This document shows, in pieces, positions 37,611 through 46,764 of a stretch of DNA of 64,000 nt (position 1 is its first letter; each line of letters begins with the position of its first letter). The translations under genes and the position numbers were made by a program. The notes under the pieces were generated by a model. The model saw nothing but the letters and a program-made list of their open reading frames with translations, was not told the DNA's origin and did no database searches. The stretch spans positions 186,001 through 250,000 of the forward strand of contig NZ_AUXV01000072.1 in the NCBI RefSeq assembly GCF_001625575.1, in the 5' to 3' direction. Source of the stretch: Pseudoalteromonas luteoviolacea S2607. GTDB lineage: Bacteria; Pseudomonadota; Gammaproteobacteria; Enterobacterales; Alteromonadaceae.

Positions 37611-38216
37611 TTGTCTAAATGGATACTTGGCCTTACGGGTGGAATAGGCAGTGGAAAAACAGCCGCAACAAATTTTTTTCAAACACAAGGTGTTGAGGTC
37701 GTAGACGCGGATATTGTAGCTAGAGAAGTTGTCCAGCCAAATACACCTGGGCTCAATGCAATTACGGCGCATTTTGGCTCAGATGTACTTACACCTGATG
37801 GGCAGCTCAATCGAGCTAAGCTTAGAGAAATTATTTTTAGTGACGAGACGCAAAAAAGCTGGCTCAACAAGTTACTTCACCCATTAATTCGAGAACAAAT
37901 ACTCTCTCAACTTAACGCCGCAAAAAGCAGTTATTGTATCTTATGTGCCCCCTTACTATTTGAAAATGGGCTGCAATCTTATTGCCAAAAAACACTTCTG
38001 ATTGACGTTCCTGAATCTATTCAGATTGCCAGAACAACGGCACGTGACAATGTCTCTCAAGCACAAGTGCAAAGTATCATTGCTGCACAAATGAGTCGGG
38101 AAGAAAAATGCCAGCTTGCAGACTATATTGTCAGCAACGATAAAGAATTGGACGACTTACAAAATGAATTGCTATCACTGCATCAAACATTTTTACAAGC
38201 TGCCAAAAAATATTAA
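37611..38216 (+). CDS. coaE: Dephospho-CoA kinase
   Basis: CoaE does the last step of coenzyme A synthesis. The 201-aa protein begins with the P-loop GLTGGIGSGKT and has VDADIVAREVVQ, LNRAKLREIIF, HPLIREQI, PLLFENG and the RxxxRD region (TTARDN). The start is TTG at 37611; GGAG is 9 nt upstream within the pilD 3' end, and the next ATG would remove the P-loop. This pilD-coaE linkage is common in Gammaproteobacteria. zapD, often next, is absent. Confidence 0.93.
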   Translation: MSKWILGLTGGIGSGKTAATNFFQTQGVEVVDADIVAREVVQPNTPGLNAITAHFGSDVLTPDGQLNRAKLREIIFSDETQKSWLNKLLHPLIREQILSQLNAAKSSYCILCAPLLFENGLQSYCQKTLLIDVPESIQIARTTARDNVSQAQVQSIIAAQMSREEKCQLADYIVSNDKELDDLQNELLSLHQTFLQAAKKY

Positions 38217-38344
38217 ACCTATTATCTCTAAAATTAGGTATTATTCATTAGAACGATATATAGAATGTTCATTTAAGCAAAATTAAGCAGTTTGACTAAT
38301 TGTTTGCTACATTTGTGTAAGTTGTTGAAGTATTAAAGGACGTT

Positions 38345-40021
38345 ATGGAACATCACTCTCCGTTACTGAGAAAATTCATTACCTTAGGTAGAATTACTCC
38401 AGATCAAATAAAGGCAAAGCATACTGAAGCTACCACAACCGCAGAGTTGATCTGCTTGTGCAGCGGAATGAGCGGCCAAGAACTTGCTGAGCAATGCCTT
38501 GATCTGTTTCGCGTTCCCTATTTTGATCTTAATGGGTTTGATGTTCAACATGTTCCCAAGGACCTGATAAAAGAAAAGCTGATCAGGCAACACTATTTAC
38601 TTCCACTGGTTAAAAAAGATCGCAAACTCTTCATCGCAACATCCGATCCAACTGATTACGGTGCATTTGAGAACTTTGAGTTTAGTACGGGGCTGCAATG
38701 CGAGATTGTCGTTGTAGACCATAAGCTACTTGAACAAAAAATCGACCAACTCTTTGATGATAGCTCGGGCCTATCTTTAAGTGAAGATGAGTTTAAAGAA
38801 TTCGCAAGCCTTGATGTTGAAGACGAACCTCAAACCCAGCAACAAGACGAAGAAAAAGACGACGCGCCGATCATTGTTTACATCAACAAAATATTGATGG
38901 ATGCAATTAAAAAAGGAGCATCAGACTTACACTTTGAACCTTATGAGAAAAAGTATCGTGTGCGTTTTCGTATTGACGGTATTTTACATGAGATGGCCAG
39001 TCCCCCTAATGCGCTTGCCAGCCGTTTATCTGCACGTATCAAAGTCATGTCACACCTAGACATTGCAGAGAAGCGTAAACCTCAAGATGGCCGGATCAAA
39101 CTTAAGATTTCAGAGCGTAAGAGCATAGACTTTCGTGTCAGTACACTGCCGACGATTTGGGGCGAAAAAATCGTAATGCGTATACTCGATTCCTCTGCTG
39201 CCAAGTTGGGGATCGATGTACTGGGTTACGAGCCAGAACAAAAAGACCTGTATATGAATGCGCTTGCACAACCACAAGGCATGGTCTTAGTAACGGGGCC
39301 GACAGGCTCTGGAAAAACGGTTTCGCTTTATACTGGTCTCAATATTCTCAACAAACCAGAGCGAAATATCAGTACCGCAGAAGATCCTGTAGAAATCAAC
39401 CTAGAGGGTATTAACCAAGTACAGATCAATACCAAAGCGGATATGACATTCGCAAATGCACTTAAAGCATTTTTACGACAAGATCCCGATGTCGTCATGG
39501 TTGGTGAGATCCGAGACTTAGAAACCGCTGAAATATCCATTAAGGCAGCACAAACAGGCCACTTAGTTCTCAGTACATTGCACACTAACTCTGCTCCTGA
39601 AACACTCACGCGACTCCTGAATATGGGTGTGCCAGCTTATAATGTGGCCAGCTCAGTGAGTTTAATCATTGCTCAACGTCTTGCAAGAAGGCTATGCCCT
39701 AAATGTAAAGAGCCTGAAACACTGCCAAAAGAAGAGCTCTTACGCCAAGGCTTTAATGAGGAGCAAATAAAAGAGCTGACGTTGTTCTCACCAAAGGGCT
39801 GTGACCACTGTACTGATGGCTATAAAGGTCGAGTAGGTGTCTATGAAGTCGTGAAAATTACCCCTGAAATTTCGCAGAAAATCATGGCCGGTGCAAACTC
39901 ATTAGAGATCGCTGAACTTGCCGGAAAGCTCGGGTTCGACAACCTGCGTAAATCAGGTTTGAAAAAAGCCGCATCAGGTGTTACTTCTCTTGCCGAAATC
40001 AATCGCGTAACCAACTTCTAA
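38345..40021 (+). CDS. pilB: Type IV pilus assembly ATPase PilB
   Basis: PilB is the hexameric ATPase that drives pilus extension. The 558-aa protein has an N-terminal MshEN-like domain (about 1-150), then the GspE core with Walker A GPTGSGKT at residues 318-325, the Asp box [14 protein letters not shown] (Walker B), His box [17 protein letters not shown], and a tetracysteine zinc motif (CPKCKEPE...CDHCTDG). A very good site AAAGGACGTT precedes the ATG. It lies after coaE and 128 bp apart, so it likely has its own promoter. Confidence 0.94.
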   Translation: MEHHSPLLRKFITLGRITPDQIKAKHTEATTTAELICLCSGMSGQELAEQCLDLFRVPYFDLNGFDVQHVPKDLIKEKLIRQHYLLPLVKKDRKLFIATSDPTDYGAFENFEFSTGLQCEIVVVDHKLLEQKIDQLFDDSSGLSLSEDEFKEFASLDVEDEPQTQQQDEEKDDAPIIVYINKILMDAIKKGASDLHFEPYEKKYRVRFRIDGILHEMASPPNALASRLSARIKVMSHLDIAEKRKPQDGRIKLKISERKSIDFRVSTLPTIWGEKIVMRILDSSAAKLGIDVLGYEPEQKDLYMNALAQPQGMVLVTGPTGSGKTVSLYTGLNILNKPERNISTAEDPVEINLEGINQVQINTKADMTFANALKAFLRQDPDVVMVGEIRDLETAEISIKAAQTGHLVLSTLHTNSAPETLTRLLNMGVPAYNVASSVSLIIAQRLARRLCPKCKEPETLPKEELLRQGFNEEQIKELTLFSPKGCDHCTDGYKGRVGVYEVVKITPEISQKIMAGANSLEIAELAGKLGFDNLRKSGLKKAASGVTSLAEINRVTNF

Positions 40022-40040
40022 GCGAAAGTACTTAGCTGGT

Positions 40041-40067
40041 ATAGTTTACTGCAAAGCAGTAAACTAT
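40041..40067. repeat. Perfect 12-bp inverted repeat pilB/yacG
   Basis: ATAGTTTACTGC / GCAGTAAACTAT with loop AAA. The stem is perfect but no T tract follows, so it is not a classical terminator on either strand. It may stabilise or process the pilB mRNA or be an operator. Confidence 0.55.
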
Positions 40068-40096
40068 AGGCTGTATTTAAAGATGAGTAATTTACC

Positions 40097-40336
40097 ATGC
40101 CAACAGCTGTAAAATGTCCAACCTGCCAAAAAGACGTGATCTGGTCAGCACAAAGCCCACATCGCCCCTTTTGCTCTAAACGCTGTCAACTCATCGACCT
40201 TGGCGAATGGTCTGAAGAGAACAATAAAATATCCACTCAAATTCAAAGCCCAGATTTGGCACAACCTGATCCACAGGCTCTGATAGAAGACATCGAAGCA
40301 ATGCTAGCCAAAAATGAAGACGACTTCTTTAAATAG
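40097..40336 (+). CDS. yacG: DNA gyrase inhibitor YacG
   Basis: YacG is a zinc-ribbon protein that binds GyrB and inhibits gyrase. The 79-aa product has the four zinc Cys in CPTCQK and [14 protein letters not shown], and an acidic C-terminal tail. It is the last gene of the pilD-coaE-yacG neighbourhood. Only a modest ribosome site is visible. Confidence 0.92.
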   Translation: MPTAVKCPTCQKDVIWSAQSPHRPFCSKRCQLIDLGEWSEENNKISTQIQSPDLAQPDPQALIEDIEAMLAKNEDDFFK

Positions 40337-40358
40337 ACCAATTTTCCCTATTTACTAG

Positions 40359-40390
40359 CTTTATGGGGTATTATTTAACACCCCATAAAG
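40359..40390. repeat. 11-bp inverted repeat at lysR 3' end
   Basis: CTTTATGGGGT / ACCCCATAAAG with a 10-base AT-rich loop. It spans the lysR stop codon and last codons and lies between convergent yacG and lysR, so it probably acts as a two-way terminator although T tracts are weak. Confidence 0.5.
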
Positions 40391-41254
40391 TGCCTCTAGT
40401 CCACTGTGCGCTTGCCAGTCAGCACTATACAAATAGTAATCTACACTGGGTAAGTGCTCTTCTATTTCAATAAAATCGACCTGTTGATGGTACTTGCTAC
40501 ACATTGATTGAGGCACAATTGCCGCTCCAAGACCTGCTGCAACCAGAGACAACGTTGTGGACTTTGTTTTTACTTCTTGCACCACATTCATCTGTGCCTG
40601 CACGTCAGTAAAGACCTGTTCTATGGCAGCATGTAATTTAGGCTGAACTTGCTTCGGATAATGAATAAAAGGTCGTCCATTCAAGATTTGAATTGATGCA
40701 CTTGTGGCCGTTAACAGCCATTGTTTTGGACATGCTAATACATACTTTTCGCTTTTTAAATGACGTAAAGATGAGCGTGGTAAATCAGGCGCATGCGCTC
40801 GTATTATTGCACCATGCAGTTGTTTAGCGTCACATTGAGCGAGCAATTCGGGGCTGCTCCCCTCTTCGATAACAAGCTCCAAATACGGCTGTTGAGCTTG
40901 CAGCGTCGCCATTCCATCCGACATCAGGGCTTCAAAAGCAAGACTAATACACCCTATTTTTAATGGCAGCTCCGTGCCTTTTTGGCTTGCACTGACACAC
41001 TCCCCTAACTCTGCGTGAGCCGCGAGTACCTGCTTTGCTTTCTCGACAAATAACTTGCCAAATACCGTTAATGTCACAGTCCGCGTAGACCGTTCGAATA
41101 ACGCCATCCCGAGATTATTTTCAATTAAACGAATTTGTTGACTCAATGGTGGTTGAGACATATGTAATCGCAGTGCTGCCCGGCTAAAACTCAGCTCTTC
41201 GGCTACAGCAACAACATAGCTCAATTTTTTTATATCTAACCAATTTATATTCAT
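40361..41254 (-). CDS. LysR-family transcriptional regulator
   Basis: The 297-aa protein has the LysR winged HTH in residues 7-65 (LSYVVAVAEELSFSRAALRLHMSQPPLSQQIRLIE in shorter pieces: SFSRAALRLHMSQP, QQIRLIENNLG) and a periplasmic-binding-like effector domain (about 92-295). It resembles BenM/CatM-type regulators by the PPLSQQI motif, but the ligand is unknown. It is divergent from a secreted esterase gene, with 87 bp between the starts, so that gene is the likely target. Confidence 0.9.
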   Translation of the reverse strand: MNINWLDIKKLSYVVAVAEELSFSRAALRLHMSQPPLSQQIRLIENNLGMALFERSTRTVTLTVFGKLFVEKAKQVLAAHAELGECVSASQKGTELPLKIGCISLAFEALMSDGMATLQAQQPYLELVIEEGSSPELLAQCDAKQLHGAIIRAHAPDLPRSSLRHLKSEKYVLACPKQWLLTATSASIQILNGRPFIHYPKQVQPKLHAAIEQVFTDVQAQMNVVQEVKTKSTTLSLVAAGLGAAIVPQSMCSKYHQQVDFIEIEEHLPSVDYYLYSADWQAHSGLEALYGVLNNTP

Positions 41255-41341
41255 TACATATAAATAAACATTTTTTAATATTTGTCCTTAAGTTAGGCCC
41301 ATTGTAAGTTGAGTGCAAGCTAAATCAGCAGGAGAACAAGA
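41255..41341. promoter_or_regulatory. lysR/esterase divergent promoter region
   Basis: An 87-bp AT-rich gap between two divergent starts. LysR operators typically contain T-N11-A; several such matches exist here by chance, so I cannot name one. GGAGAAC precedes the esterase ATG. Confidence 0.35.
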
Positions 41342-42394
41342 ATGAAATACCTGATCCTTACAATAATGCTCTTCACAAGTGGTCAACTTTACGCCCAAAT
41401 AGTAAAGCAGCCATTTAAATCAAAGGCCCTTGCCAACAGCCTAATTGGCACTAAAACAACGCGCGACGTCCATATTTATTTACCCGATGACTACCATACC
41501 AGCGACAAGCGCTACCCAGTTTTGTACTTCCTCGGTGCGTACAGCTGGCCAATCGTCTACAGCTCGCATATAGAAAAAATGGTGGAAAATCATAAACGCA
41601 AGGGTAACCCAATGAAGATGATCATCGTGATGCTGGAAGGCAATACACCACTTCGCGGTAGTTTTTATGTTAATTCAAAAGTTCATGGTAACTTCAGTGA
41701 CTATGTTCTCAATGAAATTGTTCCTTGGATAGACGCTACTTACCGCACAAAAGCATCAGCACAGCACCGTGGTATTGCGGGATTCTCCATGGGTGGTACC
41801 GGCGCACTGCGGTTTGCAGCAAATAACCCTAATATATTCAGCCATGTTTATGCACTTAGCCCAGGTATGTTTGATGAACAAGGGATGGCAAAATCGTATC
41901 TAACCTCAGAGGCTGCCATTGCACGCTACCAAAAGTTCAAGCAAAAACTTGCAATTAGTTCCGACCCTAGCGCAGTAATGAAAGAAGAGTTTGCTTCCTT
42001 TCAGGGTCGAGAGATTTGGGAAAATGGGCAAAGCAATAGTTACAGTGCCTACTTGATGGCTTACGCAGGCGCATTTGCAGGTACCGCCAAGCAGCCTTTT
42101 GGTATCCACTTTGACCAAGACGCAAATCAAAAACCGCTTTGGTACCGAGGTTTTGGCGAGCTTATTTCCCTCTACACCACCCCTGAGATCGTTGAACAGT
42201 TGCACTCAATTCACATCGAAGTTGGTGACAAAGATGACTATATTTGGATCACTGAAGGAGTATTGGCTTTGAAGCAAAAAGCACAGCAGCAGAAACTTGC
42301 GATTTCGTTTGATGTTTTCCCTGGTGGCCACAGTGACAAAGCCTTGGCGAGACTGGAGCACCACATGTTGCCTTTTTTTGCCCAACACTTATAA
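41342..42394 (+). CDS. Secreted alpha/beta-hydrolase (esterase D-like)
   Basis: The 350-aa protein has a signal peptide (MKYLILTIMLFTSGQLYA) and an esterase-D-like alpha/beta-hydrolase fold: HIYLPDDYHTSDKRYPVLYFL, the nucleophile elbow GFSMGG with Ser149, an acid in the GDKDDYIW region and His330 in FPGGHSDK. Enzymes of this family hydrolyse acyl esters such as siderophore, acylglutathione or feruloyl esters; the substrate here is not predictable. A good site GGAGAAC precedes the start. It is transcribed away from the LysR gene. Confidence 0.82.
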   Translation: MKYLILTIMLFTSGQLYAQIVKQPFKSKALANSLIGTKTTRDVHIYLPDDYHTSDKRYPVLYFLGAYSWPIVYSSHIEKMVENHKRKGNPMKMIIVMLEGNTPLRGSFYVNSKVHGNFSDYVLNEIVPWIDATYRTKASAQHRGIAGFSMGGTGALRFAANNPNIFSHVYALSPGMFDEQGMAKSYLTSEAAIARYQKFKQKLAISSDPSAVMKEEFASFQGREIWENGQSNSYSAYLMAYAGAFAGTAKQPFGIHFDQDANQKPLWYRGFGELISLYTTPEIVEQLHSIHIEVGDKDDYIWITEGVLALKQKAQQQKLAISFDVFPGGHSDKALARLEHHMLPFFAQHL

Positions 42395-42403
42395 CTCTAA
42401 TAA

Positions 42404-42430
42404 AGTGGTATCAATAAGATAGATACCACT
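42404..42430 (+). terminator. Hairpin after the esterase gene
   Basis: AGTGGTATC / GATACCACT with loop AATAAGATA, 9 bp after the stop codon. T tract absent, so terminator activity is uncertain. Confidence 0.45.
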
Positions 42431-42569
42431 AAACTGCTGCGATTGCTGACACCACTTTTTCGGATGAAAATTCGCAAACATTATCAATCTGATCTGCGCT
42501 ACTTTAGGCTTGTCGCCAGCAACATTAAAACCTATAAAGGTATTTTCAATATGCGGAGCACGAATCGTT

Positions 42570-43445
42570 ATGAAGCATAAGACAAGTACGCAAAATCAGT
42601 ACGAGCACCGCCTACTCAAAGTCATTGACTATATTTATGAACATGTTGACCAAGAGCTAGATGTAAATACTTTGGCAGATATAGCGTGTATGTCTGCGTA
42701 TCATTTCCATCGCATCTATCGTGAATACACAGGTGAAACGATTAGCCTCACAGTGAGACGAATGCGTATGTTGAAAGCGGCGACATATCTTGTACGCAGT
42801 GACTTAAACCAGCATCAAATTGCGAAAAAAGTACGCTACGGGAGTGTTGAAGCATTCAACCGAGCTTTTCGTAAACACTATGGCGAGACACCTCAACAGT
42901 ATCGCCAATCTCGTGCTGACAGTCAGCAAAATGTCACTGTGTTGTATCCAAAATCCAACAAGGAATATTTCATTATGTATTCAGTCCAACAGCAACACAT
43001 TCCATCATTGGCATTAATCGGTATCTCGCATAAAGGCGACTATATGCAAATTGGGCAAGCTTTTGAAAAGCTGTCTTTAATGGCGGGCAAAGCACAGCTA
43101 ATCGATCAGCAAACACGTTTCTTTGGGATCTATTTCGATGATCCGGACTCCGTGGCGCAAGATGCACTGAGATCTATGGCTTGTATCTCTGTAGATCCAA
43201 AGCGACTACCTGAAGATCACGTATTTGAACAGATCACCATTCCTGAGGGAGATACGGTCAGTATTTTATTCAAAGGTGACTACACTGAACTGGAAAAGCC
43301 CTACAATTGGTTATATGGACAATGGCTACCGCAAAGTCAGTTTGAACTTGCTGACTTTCCGCCTTTTGAAGAGTACTTAAACGACGTAAAAGACACCGCA
43401 CCTCAGGACCTCCTTACTCAAATCAACTTCTTAGTAAAATCCTGA
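42570..43445 (+). CDS. AraC regulator with GyrI-like effector domain
   Basis: The 291-aa protein has an N-terminal AraC/XylS double HTH (about 10-105; LDVNTLADIACMSAYHFHRIYREYTG and IAKKVRYGSVEAFNRAFRKHYGETPQQYR in pieces) and a C-terminal GyrI-like domain (about 130-290). This is the Rob/SoxS-type layout with a small-molecule binding domain. ATG 42570 has GGAG 11 nt upstream; the TTG at 42510 adds 20 residues lacking similarity. It may sense drug-like ligands, but a target is not visible. Confidence 0.82.
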   Translation: MKHKTSTQNQYEHRLLKVIDYIYEHVDQELDVNTLADIACMSAYHFHRIYREYTGETISLTVRRMRMLKAATYLVRSDLNQHQIAKKVRYGSVEAFNRAFRKHYGETPQQYRQSRADSQQNVTVLYPKSNKEYFIMYSVQQQHIPSLALIGISHKGDYMQIGQAFEKLSLMAGKAQLIDQQTRFFGIYFDDPDSVAQDALRSMACISVDPKRLPEDHVFEQITIPEGDTVSILFKGDYTELEKPYNWLYGQWLPQSQFELADFPPFEEYLNDVKDTAPQDLLTQINFLVKS

Positions 43446-43451
43446 TTCATT

Positions 43452-45542
43452 TTATTCTCGGCCAGCGACTTTCACGAGATCGCTGGCCGCTAACAGTTCT
43501 TTTGAATAGATCACTGAAGCCAGTTTGGGGTGGAGATCAAAGTTAAACGTCCATTCATTGCGACTCAAGGCAAAAGATCTCCGTTCCATTGTGAGTAGGT
43601 CTAGCTGATTTAAATGCACCGTTAAGCTCTGTTTATCTGCCCAATACAATGCATTATTTCGTGCTATAACAGTAAGCTCAGGAAGTCTTGGCAATTGCAC
43701 CAGCGCACGCTCTGTGCCACCAGCTTGTTTTTGCATTAACCAGAAATCATCTCTTAAGATAAATACGCGTCCTAGTTCATCTTCAATACGCGCCAAAGTA
43801 TTGTCTTGAATTCGCTCAGTTAAGTCTGTTGCAAGGCTGTAACGCAGTAACCTGTAGCTATGTTGCTCAACCCGAGAAAAGTAAATATAGTCACTATCTG
43901 CGCTCCAATTAGCATACACAATCTGCTCATCGTCTCCCGTCAGCCACCTAAACTGCTGGTTAAGAATGTCGTACATAAACAGCCGCTCTTCTCTTCGACC
44001 GAGCAAATAACTACCGTCAGAGCTAGCCTGCAAACCATTAATCGCATCTAATGTATCAAACCGATGTAACAATGTTTTTTCACCAGCATTTGGGCCTTCA
44101 TACACGAGGCGATATAAATAGCTATATTTTTTATCGCGACTCAAATAGAAGATAGCACTCCCGTCATGACTATAAATAGGAGACCATTCAACCTCTTCAC
44201 TGGCAATTTTTAGCTTAGCTGGGGGGGAAGGTAAGGTAACAAATGGATTCGGCATCGACACAATATCGCGATAATTCATACCGTGACGGCGCATTAGCAA
44301 ACAATCCTTGCCACATTCACCAAAGACATCATTTAAACCTGGCGTAATGTGTTCAGATACAATCAATGTTCCACTGTTAACATCAAACCTAGCCAGCTGC
44401 CCTTTGAAGCTGCTCAGCAGCAGTGAGTTAGGTTGTTCCTGACTCCACACTAAATTGGAGGCTTCAAACCCCAATAGCGTTTCATGAAGTAATTTGCCAT
44501 CATGCTGCGCGAACACAAGCAACCGATATTGACGTAGTTGTTGGTTCCGAACTACGGCCAAATACTGCCCATCAGCAGATTGCCGAGCAAGCACATCCCC
44601 TCGCCCTTTAGACAGCGGAAAAGTGATTTGTCTGCTCGTATTACTCTCTAAGTTGTAACTGAAGATAGCTTTGCTACTAGCTTTATGATGCGCGGTTTCC
44701 CCCACTACATAAGCGTGATACAAGATCTCTTTACCGTCAGCAGACCAACCTTGTAGCGCTAACTTTTTTTGAGAAATGTCTAAACGACGTTGGCGGCGCA
44801 GTGTGCCATTCTCATAATCAGCAATATAGACTTGATAACCTTCGCCTTTATTCCTTTGGTATAATACTTTGCTGCCGTCCGGCGACATGGATATGGTATG
44901 GTAGGCACCGTCATCTCCACTTAAACGGTATAAAAGGTCGCGACTTAGATCTTTCGCATATAAAGAGAAAGGCTCTCTATTACTGCCTCGATACATAAAC
45001 ACAAGCGTATCTGTTTGTGCATTATATTCCCCCCCCATTTCTGAGCCTGATATTTCTGTCAATGGGGTAATAACAGCGCCAAAATACTCTGGCTCTTCAC
45101 TGTTTAACACAAACAACGTGGCACTCATAACCGCAGCTAAAACGAAACAAGCAATGATCCACCAGGCGCCGATTTTGCGCGCGTGTTGCGCTGGCTGTTC
45201 GCACAGTACTGTCGCATCGCCAACAAACTGATAACCTTGTAAGGGAATCGTTTTGATGAATTTAGGCTCTTTGGCGTCATCACCGAGTGCAACACGCACC
45301 TTTTTCACAACTCGTCTAATGGCATCGTCGGTCACTTGGCGGTTACACCAAACATGCTCTAACAGCTCTTGGCGACTTACTACTTCACCCGTTCGAGAAA
45401 TCAAATAATCAAGAAACGCCAAAGGCAGAGGCTCCAAACGCTGCTCTCCTTGACTATTTTCTACGCGCCCAGTGTTAAAACAAACTCGGTTGTCAGCTAA
45501 CTGCACCTTACTGGAAGAATCTACAATCCTTTGATTTATCAT
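43452..45542 (-). CDS. CadC-like membrane regulator with TolB-type propeller
   Basis: The 696-aa protein combines an N-terminal OmpR/PhoB-type winged helix (about 10-105; LLEHVWCNRQVTDDAIRRVV, FIKTIPLQGYQFVG), one TM helix (124-146) and a 550-residue extracytoplasmic part with repeated SPDG/SADG-containing segments typical of TolB/PD40 beta-propellers (SMSPDGSKVLY, GWSADGKEILY, WSPIYSHDGSAIFYLS, NWSADSDYIYFS). It is a one-component regulator that would sense a periplasmic signal and bind DNA while in the membrane. It is divergent from the RND pump genes, which are the likely targets. Confidence 0.85.
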   Translation of the reverse strand: MINQRIVDSSSKVQLADNRVCFNTGRVENSQGEQRLEPLPLAFLDYLISRTGEVVSRQELLEHVWCNRQVTDDAIRRVVKKVRVALGDDAKEPKFIKTIPLQGYQFVGDATVLCEQPAQHARKIGAWWIIACFVLAAVMSATLFVLNSEEPEYFGAVITPLTEISGSEMGGEYNAQTDTLVFMYRGSNREPFSLYAKDLSRDLLYRLSGDDGAYHTISMSPDGSKVLYQRNKGEGYQVYIADYENGTLRRQRRLDISQKKLALQGWSADGKEILYHAYVVGETAHHKASSKAIFSYNLESNTSRQITFPLSKGRGDVLARQSADGQYLAVVRNQQLRQYRLLVFAQHDGKLLHETLLGFEASNLVWSQEQPNSLLLSSFKGQLARFDVNSGTLIVSEHITPGLNDVFGECGKDCLLMRRHGMNYRDIVSMPNPFVTLPSPPAKLKIASEEVEWSPIYSHDGSAIFYLSRDKKYSYLYRLVYEGPNAGEKTLLHRFDTLDAINGLQASSDGSYLLGRREERLFMYDILNQQFRWLTGDDEQIVYANWSADSDYIYFSRVEQHSYRLLRYSLATDLTERIQDNTLARIEDELGRVFILRDDFWLMQKQAGGTERALVQLPRLPELTVIARNNALYWADKQSLTVHLNQLDLLTMERRSFALSRNEWTFNFDLHPKLASVIYSKELLAASDLVKVAGRE
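43459..43489. repeat. GC-rich 10-bp inverted repeat
   Basis: CGGCCAGCGA / TCGCTGGCCG with an 11-base loop inside the last codons of the propeller regulator, between it and the convergent AraC gene. It could act as a weak two-way terminator; no T tract. Confidence 0.4.
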
Positions 45543-45700
45543 ATTATTTTTTCTCTAGCTGAATGACTAATTGTGACTTTATCAGTCTACACATAAGTTC
45601 ATAACAATTCCATGTAAGTCACGTGTCGACGTTGGCAAGCTCACTTTCATGTGTTTTACATCAGGATATTATAATTACAATGATCTCACTATCAGCTTGC
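45543..45700. promoter_or_regulatory. Regulator/RND pump divergent region
   Basis: The 158 bp between the two start codons (if the adaptor starts at 45701) must hold both promoters and probably an operator for the CadC-like protein. I could not assign a repeat with confidence. Confidence 0.35.
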
Positions 45701-46762
45701 ATGAAAGGCTCAAAGTTACAGTATTTCTTAGTTGGATTTAGCTTAATTTGTAGCGCCCATTCCATGGCCACACCTCACGCTCCTTTAGTTAAAACAGCCC
45801 AAGTTTCTCCATGGCACGATGGCATACAAGGCCACCTATCCTGCCAAGTTTCAGTCCCTCTTGAGTATACTGTTGCCAGTGAGAGTCAAGCGAAACTAAA
45901 TTACCTTGTAAGTGCTGGTAGCTATGTCAAAGCCGGAGACTTGTTAGCTCAGCAAGATGGTTTTTATCTACGCCAATCCCTCAATGCCATGCGATATGAG
46001 CTAATACAACATAAAGCGAACCTGAGTTACCATGAACAAGAGTACCAACGCTTAATTACTTTGGACAAAGATCATGTTTCAGCTTCTGCGGTCAATGAAC
46101 ATGCACTCTCTTTGGAGCTTGCTAAACATTCAGTCGCAGCCACCCTAAATAGTATTTCGACGGTGGAAAAACAGATTTCAGCACTCAAGCACTACGCACC
46201 CGCGGATGGTGAAGTCACTCAACTCCACAGTAATCTAGGCAGTTTTGTGGCTAGAGGTGATGCGATACTCAGTTTCACTGCTAGTAATGATAAAGAGCTA
46301 CATTGTGAACTGCCACTCACTCAATTTCGAGTTGACCAAGACATAGCTCAAGCTGTGCAGTTCTTCTTTCAATCAGAGACCCTAAAACTCAAGCGCCATG
46401 CTCAAAGTGTTAACCAGCGCCATCAGACACAATCAGTGTGGTTTCATGTACCACAAAAACACGCCCTACCAATTGGCAAGCTCATTAATGTTCACTGGCA
46501 GTCTCAACGCTCAAAATTAGCAAAGTTACCAGTGCAAGCCGTCATTTTTGAACGAGATAAAGCCTACGTTTGGCGCGTGAACAAACAGTATCTGGTTGAA
46601 AAAGTTGTCGTTGAGGTGATGCAAAATCAAGCACATGACTTTGTTGTGCAAAGTCCTTTGCAAGTTGGTGAACAAGTCGTCGTTTTGGGTCAATCTAACT
46701 TGGCCAATGGCACAAAAGTCCGCCTTTCACCAGCTCCTACGCTACTAGCACAAGGAGAGTAG
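45701..46762 (+). CDS. RND efflux periplasmic adaptor (MFP)
   Basis: The product (353 aa from this start) has a signal peptide (MKGSKLQYFLVGFSLICSAHSMA) and membrane-fusion-protein layout: a split lipoyl domain (YLVSAGSYVKAGDLLAQQDGF, HYAPADGEVTQLHSNLG), a coiled-coil hairpin (about residues 95-165) and beta-barrel/MP domains. It connects the inner-membrane pump to an outer-membrane channel. The frame opens at GTG 45623 and has another ATG at 45680; I choose 45701 because of the signal peptide, though its ribosome site is weak. The pump gene follows after 2 nt. Confidence 0.78.
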   Translation: MKGSKLQYFLVGFSLICSAHSMATPHAPLVKTAQVSPWHDGIQGHLSCQVSVPLEYTVASESQAKLNYLVSAGSYVKAGDLLAQQDGFYLRQSLNAMRYELIQHKANLSYHEQEYQRLITLDKDHVSASAVNEHALSLELAKHSVAATLNSISTVEKQISALKHYAPADGEVTQLHSNLGSFVARGDAILSFTASNDKELHCELPLTQFRVDQDIAQAVQFFFQSETLKLKRHAQSVNQRHQTQSVWFHVPQKHALPIGKLINVHWQSQRSKLAKLPVQAVIFERDKAYVWRVNKQYLVEKVVVEVMQNQAHDFVVQSPLQVGEQVVVLGQSNLANGTKVRLSPAPTLLAQGE

Positions 46763-46764
46763 AA

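Noticed and set aside
42510-42569. TTG extension of the AraC-type gene
   Set aside because: The 20 added residues have no family match and the ATG at 42570 precedes the conserved region directly.
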